Assembly (NCBI GenBank): GCA_037953625.1
Contig: CM075651.1
Location: forward strand, 66,016,501-66,080,500
From: Crotalaria pallida
Lineage: Eukaryota; Streptophyta; Magnoliopsida; Fabales; Fabaceae
Length of the DNA stretch: 64,000 bases
Reading direction: 5' to 3'
Shown piece after piece: positions 24,587 through 36,255 of the stretch; position 1 is the stretch's first letter; the number at the start of each line of letters is the position of its first letter. The notes beneath the pieces were generated by a model. The model saw only the letters and a list, made by a program, of their open reading frames with translations. It did not search any database and was not told the origin of the DNA. Position numbers and translations under genes: made by a program.

Positions 24587-24770
24587 GTTGGTTGATAACT
24601 ATCCTGGAGGTGTCCTACTGGAATTCTATTCAGTGGTTGATTATTTCCCTACAGGAGTCCCAACGGAAGTGCGTACACCCATTTGGTTGATATTATCCCT
24701 AACGTCCCAGTGAAAGTTTTATTCACTTGGTTGATATTTTCTAAGGGAGTCCCAATGGGGTCATTGCAAT
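24587..24770. repeat. ~65-bp tandem repeats in the solo LTR (GGTTGATA..GGAGTCCC)
   Basis: Four diverged units share TTGGTTGATA..., CCCTA(A/C)...GGAGTCCCAA(C/T)GG and begin near 24588, 24641, 24692 and 24737. A second small repeat, GTGGTC(A/G)AGCGGAGGAAGCTCA, lies at 25426-25540. Confidence 0.7.
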
Positions 24771-26330
24771 AAATATCCGCCAATAGGAGGCTAGGCCCCG
24801 ACGAATTATTAAATAAATGATTGTACTCTATTTCTAAAACCATCACAAAGTGGCTGATGGATTTTTCTATGAAAACAACAGCACCAGCTAAAAGAAAGAT
24901 TAAAGGAAATGAGATGGAAGAATAAAATGTACAACATGGACTATGTCCTAAATGAGAATAAGATGAATGAATTAGAAATGATTAGAATACGAATTGGACT
25001 CTTGGAGACTGCTATCTGTGCCTCTGATGCAGTAGTGAATCGATTCACTGATACTGAAATCAATTCATGTTGTTCAGGATGAACAAAAATGAATTTTTAT
25101 GATACATTACCTTTATATATTAGTTACATAATGGTTATAACTTCACTATACATTGACTATAATTAATTCTATGACTTGGTGACTATTTGAAGTATTTATT
25201 CATTAATTTCCGCTTATATCATTTGAATATGAGTAATGTTGTTTGAGATTAAATAATGAACTGATGAAATAATGGATTGACTACATCACTAATGATGATA
25301 AAGTGATGATGAATTGATGACGAGAATGATGATGATGAATTGATAAAGAGGATTGGTAATAAAGTATGTATGCATTCATGCATTGATTGCTCCAGTTTGT
25401 CGAGGATTTTATACTAGTTACGTTGGGCGGAGGAAGCCTGTAATTCGTGTACATTGAATGGTCGAGCGGAGGAAGCTCATGAGGACCCCATGTGAACATT
25501 GAGTGGTCAAGCGGAGGAAGCTCACGAGGACCCCATGTTACCTCCAAACCGTGATGCCCCGGGATGGGATTCTAGATAGCCATGCATCATGCCAGTAATC
25601 ATAAGATTGATGTTGGATTTAAATTGGGTTTGACATATGTATTTGCATATTGTGAATTATTATACTTGTGTTTGTTGTTTTTATCCACTGTTATCTATCA
25701 TTTGTTTTAACGTGATTAGCTATGACTTACTCCCTACTTGCCCCTGTAGGTTTTGAAGGACATGTACTCAACAAGGGGGAGTAATGCGTTGGCAAGGGAT
25801 ATAGGATCCCTTCGCAAGTGTTGGAGTTGAGAACCATGCTTTGGGTTATAGTGTGTCTTAATATAACTCAGAGTCTAATTAGCTATTACAATAAATTAGT
25901 TTGAACTATTGTGTGTTTTGTTATTTGAAATGTGCTTCCGCATTTGTATTATTTGTAGTTTTTGCTTCCGAAATCAAATAATAAAAGTTTGAAGTTTATT
26001 GACGAAAAATTATCCTCTATTTTTATAAGATATAAGTATAAGGTATAAAGTTGGGTCGTTACAGGTCCAGTCTGGTCCGGTATTTGACTGATATTACAGT
26101 CCAGACCAATCAAAGTAAAGCAATTTGGTCTGATTCGATCCAGACATCATCCACACACAAAAAACCAAACCGGACCGAACTGAACATAATCGGTTCCAGT
26201 TCGATCCAAATCAACAGTCTTGTTAAAATATTATTATTTATTTGCTTCAGTATGAGAAATCAAGAGTGAGAAGGAGAGCGATAGAGAGTGTTTTGGATCT
26301 TTTTATTGCAAAAGATGCAGTTATACAGAG

Positions 26331-26918
26331 TGTGGTGGACTTGGAAAAAGGACCTGACCCAAGACCTCGGAGCAAGGCCTGAATAGCCTTGACCGAGCTG
26401 GGGGGCTTATGTGGTGGACTCGGTTTAGCCGAGCTCCTCGGAACCCTCACCCAAGGCTTGATGACCCTTTAGGAAGCCCTCCGTGTGCTTGGCCGAACTC
26501 AAGGCTCAACGGCCGAACAGACACCAGACACGGACCGATCTTATGCTCCCACCAAGGTCCGACTTCCTTGTCTGACATCACGCAGGGATTCCGATATCAA
26601 GGACAGGATGATGTACACACCTTATCTACAAGGACAACTCATCCACTCATAGCTCATTACAGGCTGGCCCTACTTGGGCCTCAAGCAAGCCCAATAGGGC
26701 AACCAACTCCCCCCTATAAGTAGCTCCGTACTACATGGGGCTCAGGTACGTCCTCTAACCCTAATTTCCACCTTCACACACCAGTGATTAGGGTTACTTC
26801 TTGGCTTTCTACCTTGCCACCTGAGGATACCCACAAACATCAAAGATAAACCCTAGACAGAGGCTTCCTTAAGGTCTTCTCCCCTTACCTTGAGGTCCTC
26901 TCAGTCTTGGACACCACA
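26331..26918 (+). repeat. 5' LTR of Tat-type element
   Basis: 588 bp with a TATA-like CCTATAAGTAG at 26714-26724. The motif CTGGGGGGCTTATGTGGTGG occurs inside at about 26399, a copy of the polypurine tract plus LTR start. Confidence 0.92.
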
Positions 26919-26942
26919 TTGGCGCCGTCTGTGGGGACGAGC
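26919..26942 (+). promoter_or_regulatory. Primer binding site (TGGCGCC type)
   Basis: TTGGCGCCGTCTGTGGGGACGA directly follows the LTR end CCACA; TGGCGCCGTCTGTGGGGA is a PBS commonly seen in Tat-type elements. The exact primer tRNA was not determined. Confidence 0.75.
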
Positions 26943-26970
26943 AAAACTTCATCCCCACCCAAAGAATCTA

Positions 26971-28190
26971 CCATGACTGATGTACCGCCAGTTCAGAGGA
27001 GGAGGAGGGGGCGTCCAAGGAGGGTGCCAACAACAGAGGACTTGCGCCTTCACCTTGAAGCCAATAGAGTAGCAAGGTCACCAAAACCACCCCCTCCACC
27101 ACCTCCACCTCCTCCCCCACCCCCACTCCCACCACCGCCGCCACCTTCACCTCCCCCACCACCCCCAGAGTTAACCCACACCCACAGTGGACCTTACACC
27201 ATCCACACTGGAGATACCTCAAATCCAACTCAGTACCGGGAAGGAGGTCGGCGCATGCAGCTACGCTCCCAACTTGGGGAAACCAACACAGAACAGCACC
27301 GCCGACACGGCGAACGTGCCCACTCCGTCGGTACTACACATCGTTCTCACTCACGTCAATCTTCACGCTCTCGTGATGCAGAGATCTTGGACATGATGAG
27401 ACAGCAAATGAGGATCATCGAGCAACAAGGCCAAGCCATAGCAGATCTTCAGCAGCTTACCATGCAGCGTATGACTGAACGAGCCGTTATACAAGCTCCA
27501 GTCCCAAACGAACTTCCACAACCTTTGGGACTTCCAGCTGAAAACTTACCACCACCACCACCACCGTTAACACCACAAACGTTAACAAGACCACATACCG
27601 TCATCACCCAACTAACACATACACCACCTCTCCGTGACCATCAACCACCCGACTTAGATGATTCTCACCCTGGACACCCTTTCACAGCAGCTGTTATGTC
27701 CTATGAACCACCACCAGGATACCTCGGACCTAGCAACATACCTAGGTATAATGGCTTGACAGATCTTCAAGAGCACATACTCTCTTATGAGGGAGCTATG
27801 AACTTCTATGGCGGTGGAGATAGGCTCAAATGCCGAGCTTTCTCCATGACCCTCCAAGCTCCAGTTCTCCGATGGTATGCGACATTACCTTAGAATTCTA
27901 TTAACTGCTGGGCAAAGATGAAGCACGCGTTTCTCAATAGGTACACTACTAGCTGTGTGCAACCAAGATCCGACCACACACTAGCAACAGTGACACAAAA
28001 ACCTGACGAATCGCTACGTGCTTATCTACATAGATTTCATAACGAGTCCAGCTCGGTTCCCAACTTATCTCCCGAAGTGGCCGTCCTCCTTCTTACTCAA
28101 GGTCTTGCAGAGGGTGGGTTCAAAGACTCACTAATAGGTAAGCCACCAAGAGATATGGCTGAGCTCAGACAAAAATCCAACAAGTATATC
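26971..28190 (+). pseudogene. gag of Tat-type element, 5' portion
   Basis: It starts at ATG 26971 (MTDVPPVQRRRRGRPRR). A basic N-terminus is followed by a long poly-Pro tract (about 27090-27170), an Arg/His-rich stretch, a helical segment near DMMRQQMRIIEQQGQ, and then the capsid-like domain (YNGLTDLQEHILSYEGAM, FSMTLQAPVLRWYATLP). TAG at 27891-27893 interrupts the frame; the same frame continues with NSINCWAKMKHAFLNRY and LRAYLHRFHNE, the retrotransposon gag family core. CAG to TAG is the likely origin. The copia insertion cuts the gene at 28190/28191; the rest resumes at 32415. Confidence 0.85.
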
Positions 28191-28585
28191 TGTTGGAATA
28201 CAAGTGGTATAGTATGAACACGTAAGAACACCTAGAAGGCGATTTTCAAATTAATTGAATCAATTAGTTAGTAATTGTACAAATTAATTTGGGGAAAATC
28301 ATTTTAAAACATCTGTTTAATTGTTTTAATTCTTGGGTTGAAGTATTTCTGCGTTTTACTCTGAGTTCTTGATTGAATTGCAATTATATTCAAAACTGGT
28401 TCAGACACTAACCGGTTAGTAAGCTTAGTAACCGGTTAGTCACTGACATTTTGGTTAAAGAAATTCTGTTTTAACCACGTTTTGTTTGAGCTTTGCGAAA
28501 ATTGTTCAAGGTTGTTTTAACACCTATTCAACCCCCCCTTCTAGGTGTTCTTACGTGTTCATACTATACCGCTTGTATTCCAACA
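28191..28585 (+). repeat. Short, malformed 5' LTR of the copia element
   Basis: 395 bp. Bases 28230-28585 match the last 357 bases of the 3' LTR almost exactly. The first ~39-49 bases are instead a near-perfect inverted copy of the LTR's own last 49 bases, so this LTR folds into a hairpin-ended unit and lacks the upstream promoter part of the 3' LTR. Confidence 0.8.
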
Positions 28586-28660
28586 AGTGGTATCAGAGCT
28601 TTGGTCGGTTAAGATCAAAGTTTAAACGCTTTTACCGGAAAAGATCCTTTTGGTTTACTA

Positions 28661-29763
28661 TGGATAGCATGAACATGTTTAATAATCTGAATATTTTAAA
28701 TGTTGATGATAAGACTATGAAATTTCTAATGAGTAAATTCTTGGAGTTTATGAAAAGTGAAGGAATTTTGCTTATTCAAGAAAGAAGAGAAGAATCAAGT
28801 GTCTCACATCAACACAAGTCAAAAAGAAGAAATTTCAGCAAGCAAGATGCTACAAGTTTCAACCAAGACATTAAGACTAAGAAGATTTCAAAGGGAAAGC
28901 TCAAGTGTCATGAATGTAGAAAAGTGGGACACATCAAATTTGAATGTCCTCAATACTTGAAGAAACTTGAAGATGACAAGAAGAATAACCAAGAATTCAA
29001 TTCAAAAGTGAATGAAGTTGTGCAAGGTATTTCGGAAGAAGATGGATTCTCAAATTCATGTTTCATTGCATTGCTCGATGAAGAGGCTTCTCAAAGTGAC
29101 AAAAGCATCTTACTTGATAGTGATAGTGAAAATGAGGTATCCTCTTGTTCTTCTTCTAATTCAAATTCTCCATCCTATGATACTTTGTACAATACATATG
29201 AAGAAATGCATATTGAATTTGAAAGACTTGTCAAAGTTCTTGAAAAACAGAAAAATGTTATTTTGAAGCATCAACAAAAGATTGTTGAAATGGAAAATTA
29301 TATAAATGAGTTGAAGCTTCAAAATGAATCTTTGAATCTTAAAAATTCCCCCATTATTCATGATTGTGAAAATTGTAGTAATGCTGTCCCAACTTGTGAG
29401 AAATGCAAAATGCTTGAAAATGAAAATGACATTTTGAAAAATAGACTTGCATCATTCATAAGAGGAGATAAGCATTTAAACAATTTACTTTCTAGTCAAA
29501 TGAATTTTTCGAATAGATCCGGATTAGGCTATGTCCATGGAAAGAAAAGAAAAATAAATGTTGTTGGCTCATTTTCTAAAATTGATTTTTCAATTAAGCC
29601 AACTTGCTTTTATTGTGGAAAACATGGACATACAAATAATGTTTGTGAAATAAAAAGGTTTAAAGTACCTAATGGATTGTTTGAGTGGGTTAAGAAAGGT
29701 CAAAGTCCTTTAACTAACAAAAATGGACCCAAAACCATTTGGGTACCAAAAACCAAGGCTTGA
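28661..29763 (+). CDS. Copia gag protein with two zinc knuckles
   Basis: Start is ATG 28661 (MDSMNMFNNLN), 75 bases after the LTR end and downstream of the tRNA-Met PBS; the open frame is 367 codons with no break. Features: a basic region (KSKRRNFSKQ), a first CCHC knuckle CHECRKVGHIKFEC (about residues 86-99), an acidic Ser-rich stretch, a long coiled coil (about 180-260, FERLVKVLEKQKNVILKHQQ), then a second CCHC knuckle CFYCGKHGHTNNVC (about 316-329), and the tail GPKTIWVPKTKA. This layout matches gag of SIRE/Maximus-type copia elements. No protease, integrase or RT follows. The N-terminal capsid part looks shorter than in full-length relatives. Confidence 0.85.
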
Positions 29764-30783
29764 GTTATTTTGTAGGTATGCTTGAAGGGAATGCACTATG
29801 ATTTGGATATATTTCAGTACCTTCAAAGCAGATAAATTGGTATGAATTCATAATTTCAAATATCTCAAGTTTAATATATGGTTACTTGATGCACATTTGT
29901 GACTCATACATAATGAGTTGGATCCTTAAATTCATGTTGTTCTACTTTATTATGGTCCATATGTATATATGTATCCTGCATGATTGGTATTGGCCTTTAT
30001 TTGATAAGTTTTGGATGTTGCAAGTGGTCATATCAATTCTGCCATGTTTTTCTGGTATCTGACAGGTACTAACCGGTTAGTACCCTGTGTAACCGGTTAG
30101 TGTGACAGCCTGACAGCAAAATAGTGTGTTTTTTTCAGTGTATTTTTGACCATTATGTTGGTTATTTAATCTGCACATGGTGAATTACTATTTGATTACT
30201 ATTTTGGACATGTGTGGTATGCTCTCATGAGTTTTTAGCTATGTTACATTGATGTACATGCAAATAATCACTGCAATTTTCAGCTTACACAACTGATTTT
30301 TAACAAGACTTAATAATTCATATATTGTGTAATTGACTGTAAATTTTGTATGACTTTGAAGTATTCCATGTATACATTATATTTACTCTCTGAAAACTTA
30401 TTTTTAAATGCATTGGATACAAGTTTTGAAGTCTCAAAGTCAGGATTTTAATTCTGAGTTATGCAGTGTTCTGAATTGCAGAGACTAACCGGTTAGTAGT
30501 CTTTGTAACCGGTTAGTAACTGACAGTTAGCAGATTTCTTTTATTAATCTGTTTTCTTTCACTTTTGGCAATATTTTATACTTTTTGATCATGCCAAAAG
30601 GGGGAGAAAGGTGTTGTTTTGTTCTTTTATGCAGGGGGAGAAGAGTTGTTGATATTTTCAAGAGACTTATGTTGAGGGGGAGCATTGTTTGTGCACTCTA
30701 TGAAGTTTGAAGCAAAAGGAAAGCTAATGGTCAACAATCAACAACAATTCAAAACAATGTTTGTCATCATCAAAAAGGGGGAG
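29764..30783 (+). other. Non-coding 3' internal region of the copia element with purine tracts
   Basis: No long frame. It contains paired ACTAACCGGTTAGT-type palindromes (30066-30105 and 30484-30522) and four GGGGGAG purine tracts (near 30600, 30635, 30675 and 30775). The last one is the best candidate plus-strand primer. Confidence 0.6.
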
Positions 30784-32414
30784 ATTGAAGAGTCCATGTG
30801 TATGAAGCTATGTTTTGATGAGGAAAACATTGTGATGAAATCAAGTGAAAGCAAGACTAAACATTGTGATGAAGTCAAGTGAAAGCAAGTCTCCCAAAGA
30901 ACAAAAGCAACAATGTTCAAGAGCTAAATGTTACAAAGAAAAGATAAAGAGAAGAAGAAAGCAAATTTTACAAGAAGAGAGAATCAACTAATCTCTAGAC
31001 AAACAAGCAAGGAATCAAAGTTTCATAGAGTTATTTTATATTTTGTTTTATGTCCTTAGGTTCTTGGGTAGAGTTAGTTTTGGGTAGTGAATCTCAATTA
31101 ATTAATTTTGATCAAATTAATTTTGAGTTTCATAAAACCAATTAATTAAAATATGATTGATGCATATTTTTCAAAATGTTTTTCATTATATTTTAGGATG
31201 CATCAATAAGTGGCTAAATATTTTAATTAAGGTTGGAAAGAATTGGTTTTAATAGTTAAAGTTTTGAAAATATTTTTTGCTAAATTAGAAAACAAAAGTT
31301 ACATTGACTAACCGGTTAGTCATACCCAGTAACCGGTTAGTGACTGTTAAGTTTGTTAAAAATTCAGTTTTATGTTTTCATTCTTTATGGGTATCTATAT
31401 AAACCATTCTTACACCTTAATGAAAATATAGAATCATTCAAATACGTTTTATATCCAGATAAACAAGCCACACACTCTCTCTTAGATTGAAAAGATAAAA
31501 AGCTTTCTTTTACATCTTGTTATCATCTTTTCTACAAACACAAGAATCTCATAATCAACTTGTTCATTGTTATTTGATTGAGATTCATTAGGTTCTGATT
31601 TTCTGTAATTCTATGGTGTTGTAATCATTGCATTCAAGGCAAAATAGTCTACAACAAATTGAAGATCAAGGAAGTCTTGATTGAGGAACAATCAAGCAAA
31701 GGAAGTCTTGATTAAGGTGTAATCAAGCAAAGTGAAGGTTTCTTGGTTGAGAAATAATCAAGGAATTGAAGAAGTCTAAGTGGATAGAGATTCACATAGC
31801 AAGAGGGTAGAATTAGAAGATCAAGGAGGGTTGCATAACAAGAGTGAGGTATCTCTTGATAGCTATCAAGTGAGGAATCTTGAGAGGCTTAGCTTGTAAT
31901 CAAGGATCTTTAATTCTAGTGAAGAAATCTCTCTTTGTTGAAGAGGGGACTGGATGTAGCTCTCAAGTGGGTGAGAGTGAACCAGGATAAATCTCTTGTG
32001 CAGTATCTCTTCCTTAATCTCTTTAATTTCTGCATTATTCATTGTTCTTGCATAAAAACCTAGAAAAGGGATTTTCAAATTAATTGAAACAATTAGTTAG
32101 TAATTGTACAAATTAATTTGGGGAAAATCATTTTAAAACATTTGTTTAATTGTTTTAATTCTTGGGTTGAAGTATTTCTGCGTTTTACTCTGAGTTCTTG
32201 ATTGAATTGCAATTATATTCAAAACTGGTTCAGACACTAACCGGTTAGTAAGCTTAGTAACCGGTTAGTCACTGACATTTTGGTTAAAGAAATTCTGTTT
32301 TAACCACGTTTTGTTTGAGCTTTGCAAAAATTGTTCAAGGTTGTTTTAACACCTATTCAACCCCCCCTTCTAGGTGTTCTTACGTGTTCATACTATACCG
32401 CTTGTATTCCAACA
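30784..32414 (+). repeat. Probable full 3' LTR of the copia element
   Basis: The start is placed at TGAAGAGTCC right after AAAAAGGGGGAGAT; the end ATTCCAACA at 32414 is certain. It holds a TATA box CTATATAAAC (31396-31405) and palindrome pairs at 31305-31345 and 32236-32270. The start is an inference because the 5' LTR is not a full copy. Confidence 0.5.
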
Positions 32415-32419
32415 ATATC

Positions 32420-33517
32420 AACCTGGAGGAGTTCAGCAAAGGTCAAACAAAAAGGATGGAGAATGCCCAAGCTGCTTCACAAAATGCTCTTCCTCGAGGT
32501 CGCCCTCGAGGAAACAGGGACGACAGAGGTGGAAGAGTGGACCAAGGTGACCGGCGATGTCCTCATGTCGGCCAGCAGGATGATCGCCGACGTCCTTATG
32601 TCATCAAGTATGATAGTTATACCCCACTGACAGTTCCGAGGTCCCAAGTATGGAGGGAAACCATGCAGACTGAACTCAGACATGTACCCAGGCCACCTTT
32701 CCTTAGAAACCAAAATAGCATCAGAGACAAATCTAAGTACTGCAACTTCCATGATGGGTATGGCCATCATACCGACCAATGCACCTGTCTTTGAGACGTT
32801 ATCGAAGACATGGTGAGACAGGGTAAGTTGCAACAGTACGTACGAGAAGCTGTGGAGAGAAGAGGCCGAAGACGGTCTCGGAGCCCGAACAGAGACAAAG
32901 GAAAAGCCAAGGCTGACCCATCTCCAGAAAAGAAAACCGAAGAGCCACAACGAGTGAATATGGTCGTGGTGCAGGATTTGGATAAGTCACCGAAAAATTT
33001 CAGAGTTGAAACCATCTCGGGAGGTTTCGCCGGTGGTGGTGAGAAAAGATCAGAAAGGAAGAGGTATGTCAATCAAGTGTTAGCAGTTCATCATAAACCC
33101 ATCTGTAAGAAACCATCTCGGAACATCCCCATTATCTTCTCCGATCAGGACATGGAGGACATCATCCCGGATCACAATGACCCAATGGTGATCACGGCGT
33201 TGATTGGTAACTTTGAAGTCGCCCGAGTATTCATTGATCAAGGAAGCTCGGCCGACATTCTTTTTCTCCACACCTTTCAAGCACTAAAGTTGAGGTCAGC
33301 TGACCTCGTCGAATTTGAAGGCAATCTTATTAGCTTCACGGGAGAGGCCATTCGCCCCCTAGGAGCCATCCACCTCCCGGTGACCTTAGGTAAGCAGCCT
33401 TCGGCCCGAACGGAGATCATTAAGTTTCTAGTTGTCAATTCAGAATCCCCCTATAATGTGATACTGGAAAGAACTTGCCTGCAGTTTTTGGGGCGGTTGT
33501 TTCAACGGTGCATCTAG
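32420..33517 (+). pseudogene. Tat-type gag 3' part and protease
   Basis: After the insertion the gag frame resumes (NLEEFSKGQTKRMENAQ), followed by a basic RGRPRGNRDDRGGR stretch and a CCHC-like knuckle CNFHDGYGHHTDQC. TGA at 32792-32794 interrupts it (probably CGA to TGA), and the same frame continues with DVIEDMVRQGKLQQYV. The aspartic protease domain carries VFIDQGSSADILF (about 33228-33266) and ends near VNSESPYNVIL. A one-base loss in a G-run near 33489-33492 moves the next part (AVVSTVHLAMKF) into another frame. No functional polyprotein is possible as it stands. Confidence 0.85.
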
Positions 33518-36255
33518 CTATGAAATTTGTTGGTTCAGATGACAAGGTCGTCACTGTCAAGGCCGACCAGGTCATGGCCCGACTATGCTACAACGCGTGT
33601 CTACGGGAAATAAAAAAGAAACAAGAGGAAGAGCTGACTGGTCCGACGTTGGCCAAAGGAAGAGTTTTATTAGCTGAGTTGGATGTTCGGGCCTAACAGG
33701 ATGATCTTAGGCCTTCCCCTCAAGGGGAGCGGTTGGCAGTTCCCATTGATCCTTCCGATCCCAACAAAACTATTAAGGTGGGAGCCGACCTCCCTCAGAA
33801 AATCCAAGTCGAGATCATCAACCTGTTAAGGGCCAACCAAGATTTGTTTGCTTGGACCTCGGCCGACATGCCGGGAATTGATCCGAATTTCATCTGTCAC
33901 AAACTCAGCGTGGACCAGAAAGCAAAGCCAGTAGCACAAAAGAAAAGAAGAGTTGGAGCAGAAAAAGCAAAAGTGATTCAGGAGAAGGTCTCCGAGTTAC
34001 TTGAAGCTGGGTTCGTCAGAGAGGTGCCATATGCTGAGTGGGTTGAAAACACAGTCTTGGTAAGGAAGGCAAACGACAGTTGGAGGATGTGTGTGGATTA
34101 CACCGACCTCAATAAAGCCTGCCCCAAGGATCAGTACCCGCTGCCGATTATAGATCAGCTCGTTGATAGTGCGGCAGGCTACCAACTGTTGTCATTTACA
34201 GATGCCTATTCAGGATACAATCAGATCCCAATGTATCCTCCTGACTAGGATAAAACCACATTCACGACTGGAAAGGCGACGTACTGCTATACTGTTATGC
34301 CTTTCGGTCTAAAGAATGCTGCAGCAACGTATCAAAGAATGATGAACAAGGTCTTCGATGGTATCATTGGTACCACCATGGAGGTATACATTGATGACAT
34401 GATTACATAGAGCAGGAAAAAGGAAGACCACGTCCGAGATCTGACCATGGTGCTGGAAAGGGTAAGGCCACACAGTATGAGGCTGAATCCAGAAAAGTGC
34501 ACCTTTGGGGTCCCCGCGGGCGCCTTCTTCGGCTTCATGCTATCCGAGAGGGGGATAGAGGCAAACCCCGACAAGTGTCGTGCTATCTTAGAGTTGAGGA
34601 GTCTTGCCGATCTTAAAGGGGTGCAATAGTTAACAGGCAGAATGGCAGCACTGTCAAGGTTTCTCCCTCAAGCCGCAAAAAAGGCTTTACCCTGGTACCA
34701 ACTTTTGAAAAAAGGAACAACTTTCAATTGGGATCAAAACTGTGAAGCATCTTTCCTCGCACTTAAAGAGTATCTCGCTTCTCATCCAGTTCTTTCCAGT
34801 CCTCTGCAGGGAGAGAGTCTTTTCATTTATTTATCTGTTGGTGATTTAGCCCTCAGCTCGGTGTTGGTCCGAGATGAGGGCAGAAATGAGTTTCCCATTT
34901 ACTTCATAAGCCGAGCTCTACAAGGTCCCGAGCTCCGGTATTCCAAGGTTGAAAAATTCGCATTTTGTTTGATCCTCGCTGCACGGCAGCTACGACAATA
35001 CTTCCAGAGTCACCCCATTGTCGTAAGAACCGCCCAGCCCATCAAGCAAGTTCTTCAGAAGCCCGACCTCGCCGGGAGAATGATGGCGTAGGCAGTCGAA
35101 CTTTCCGAGTTCGATATTTCCTACGAACCGAGGAGGGCAATTAAATCACAAGCGTTGGCAGATTTCGTGTCCGAGTTCACAGAGCCCCACCAAAGCTCTA
35201 GCTCAGACACTTGGGTAATATATGTTAATGGTTCAAGCAATCAGAGGGGAGCAGGAGCTGGGGTGATCTTGGAGAACGCGGAAGGTCTCAACATTGAATA
35301 TTCCCTGAAATTCGAGTTCTTAACCTCGAATAATCAGGCTGAGTACGAAGTGGTCCTTGCTGGCCTCCGCATGGCTAAAGAGCTCGGAGCAGTTGAAGTT
35401 CAAATATTAAGCGACTCCCAGTTGGTGGTTTCCCAGGTCTTCGGAGATTACCAAGCGAAAGAGCCCATTCTGCAAAAGTATCTTGATAAAGTTAAGACTC
35501 TGGCTCAGGACTTTGCCAAATTCTCCATCATCCACATTCCCCGTTGCTCAAATTCCCGCGCCGATGTGCTTTCTAAGCTGGCGAGCAGAAAAGGTGCAGG
35601 GAATAACAGAAGCCTCATTCAAGAACAGATTTCGGCTCCTAGTGTAATAATGGTTATTGCTGTATCACCGAACTGGATGCATTCGATCAGGGCATATCTA
35701 GAGCATGGAATACTCCCCGCCGACCAGAAGGAAGCGAAGAAGCTGACCAGAAAAGCGGCCGAGTATGTCATTGTTGATGGAATCCTCTACAGGAGAGGAA
35801 TGTCTTCCCCACTCCTCCGATGTCTCACCTCCGAGGAAGCTCAAGAAACCTTGAACGAGGTTCATGGAGGAATGGGGAGCCACCATGTGGGAGGCAAGTC
35901 CTTAGCAAGGAAAGTATTAAGGGCTGGTTATTTTTGGCCTACCTTAGTAACAGATTCCATCGATCATGTCAGAAAGTGCCCTCAGTGCCAATTTTTTAGT
36001 GATGTATACCAGAAGCCCGCTGAGGAGCTTCATTCTCTTGCTTCCCCTTGGCCTTTCAGTTTGTGGGGAATGGACATTGTGGGACAGTTCCCAACAGCTC
36101 CAGGTCAGCTAAGGTTCATTGTGGTAGCAGTGGACTACTTTACTAAATGGATTGAGGCCGAACCATTAGCAACCATCACTTCTGCAAGAATCCAAAATTT
36201 TTTTTGTAAAACAAGTCATCTCTCGTTTCGAACTTCCACACACTCTGATTACTGA
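33475..36255 (+). pseudogene. Tat-type pol: reverse transcriptase, RNase H, second RNase H, integrase (5' part)
   Basis: One frame with stops at 33694 (TAA), 34246, 34408, 34627 and 35089 (TAG). RT: EAGFVREVPYAEW, WRMCVDYTDLNKACP, SFTDAYSGYNQI, then YCYTVMPFGLKNAAATYQ and the catalytic VYIDDM near 34384. RNase H of the RT: YFISRALQGPELRYSKVEKF. A second, archaeal-type RNase H follows (NQAEYEVVLAGL, SDSQLVVSQVFGDYQ), a Tat hallmark, but its first acidic residue is Asn (YVNGSSNQRGAG, usually YVDGSS). Integrase: zinc-finger region with CPQCQ, then LWGMDIVGQFP and VVAVDYFTKWIEAEPL. An extra T in the T-run at 36199-36206 ends the frame. Confidence 0.92.

Larger units (their letters stand above)
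17195..26063. mobile_element. Solo LTR (Ty3/gypsy Del/Tekay style), ~3.0 kb plus nested element
   Basis: It starts TGTAACACCC at 17195 and ends GGGTCGTTACA at 26063, with a perfect 5-bp duplication GGTCC (17190-17194 and 26064-26068). With the nested element (17416-23274) removed, about 3.0 kb of LTR remains. No second LTR, PBS or internal region follows, so this is a solo LTR left by LTR-LTR recombination. It has a TATA box (23478-23487), a leader with a donor-like AAGGTATGGG near 23995 and an acceptor-like CCTGTAG near 25747, and internal short tandem repeats. TGTAACACCC ends and long LTRs are typical of chromovirus elements; the lineage is inferred. Confidence 0.85.
28191..32414 (+). mobile_element. 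Gag-only copia (SIRE-like) element inserted in the gypsy gag
   Basis: It begins TGTTGGAATACAAG at 28191 and ends CTTGTATTCCAACA at 32414, with a perfect ATATC duplication (28186-28190 and 32415-32419). After 28585 comes TGGTATCAGAGC, the tRNA-Met primer site typical of copia. Only a gag frame is present. The 3' LTR probably starts near 30784, directly after the purine tract AAAAAGGGGGAGATTG, and is about 1.6 kb with a TATA box at 31396-31405; it shares its last 357 bp with the short 5' LTR. Direct protein content stops at gag, so pol would be supplied in trans. Confidence 0.88.
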
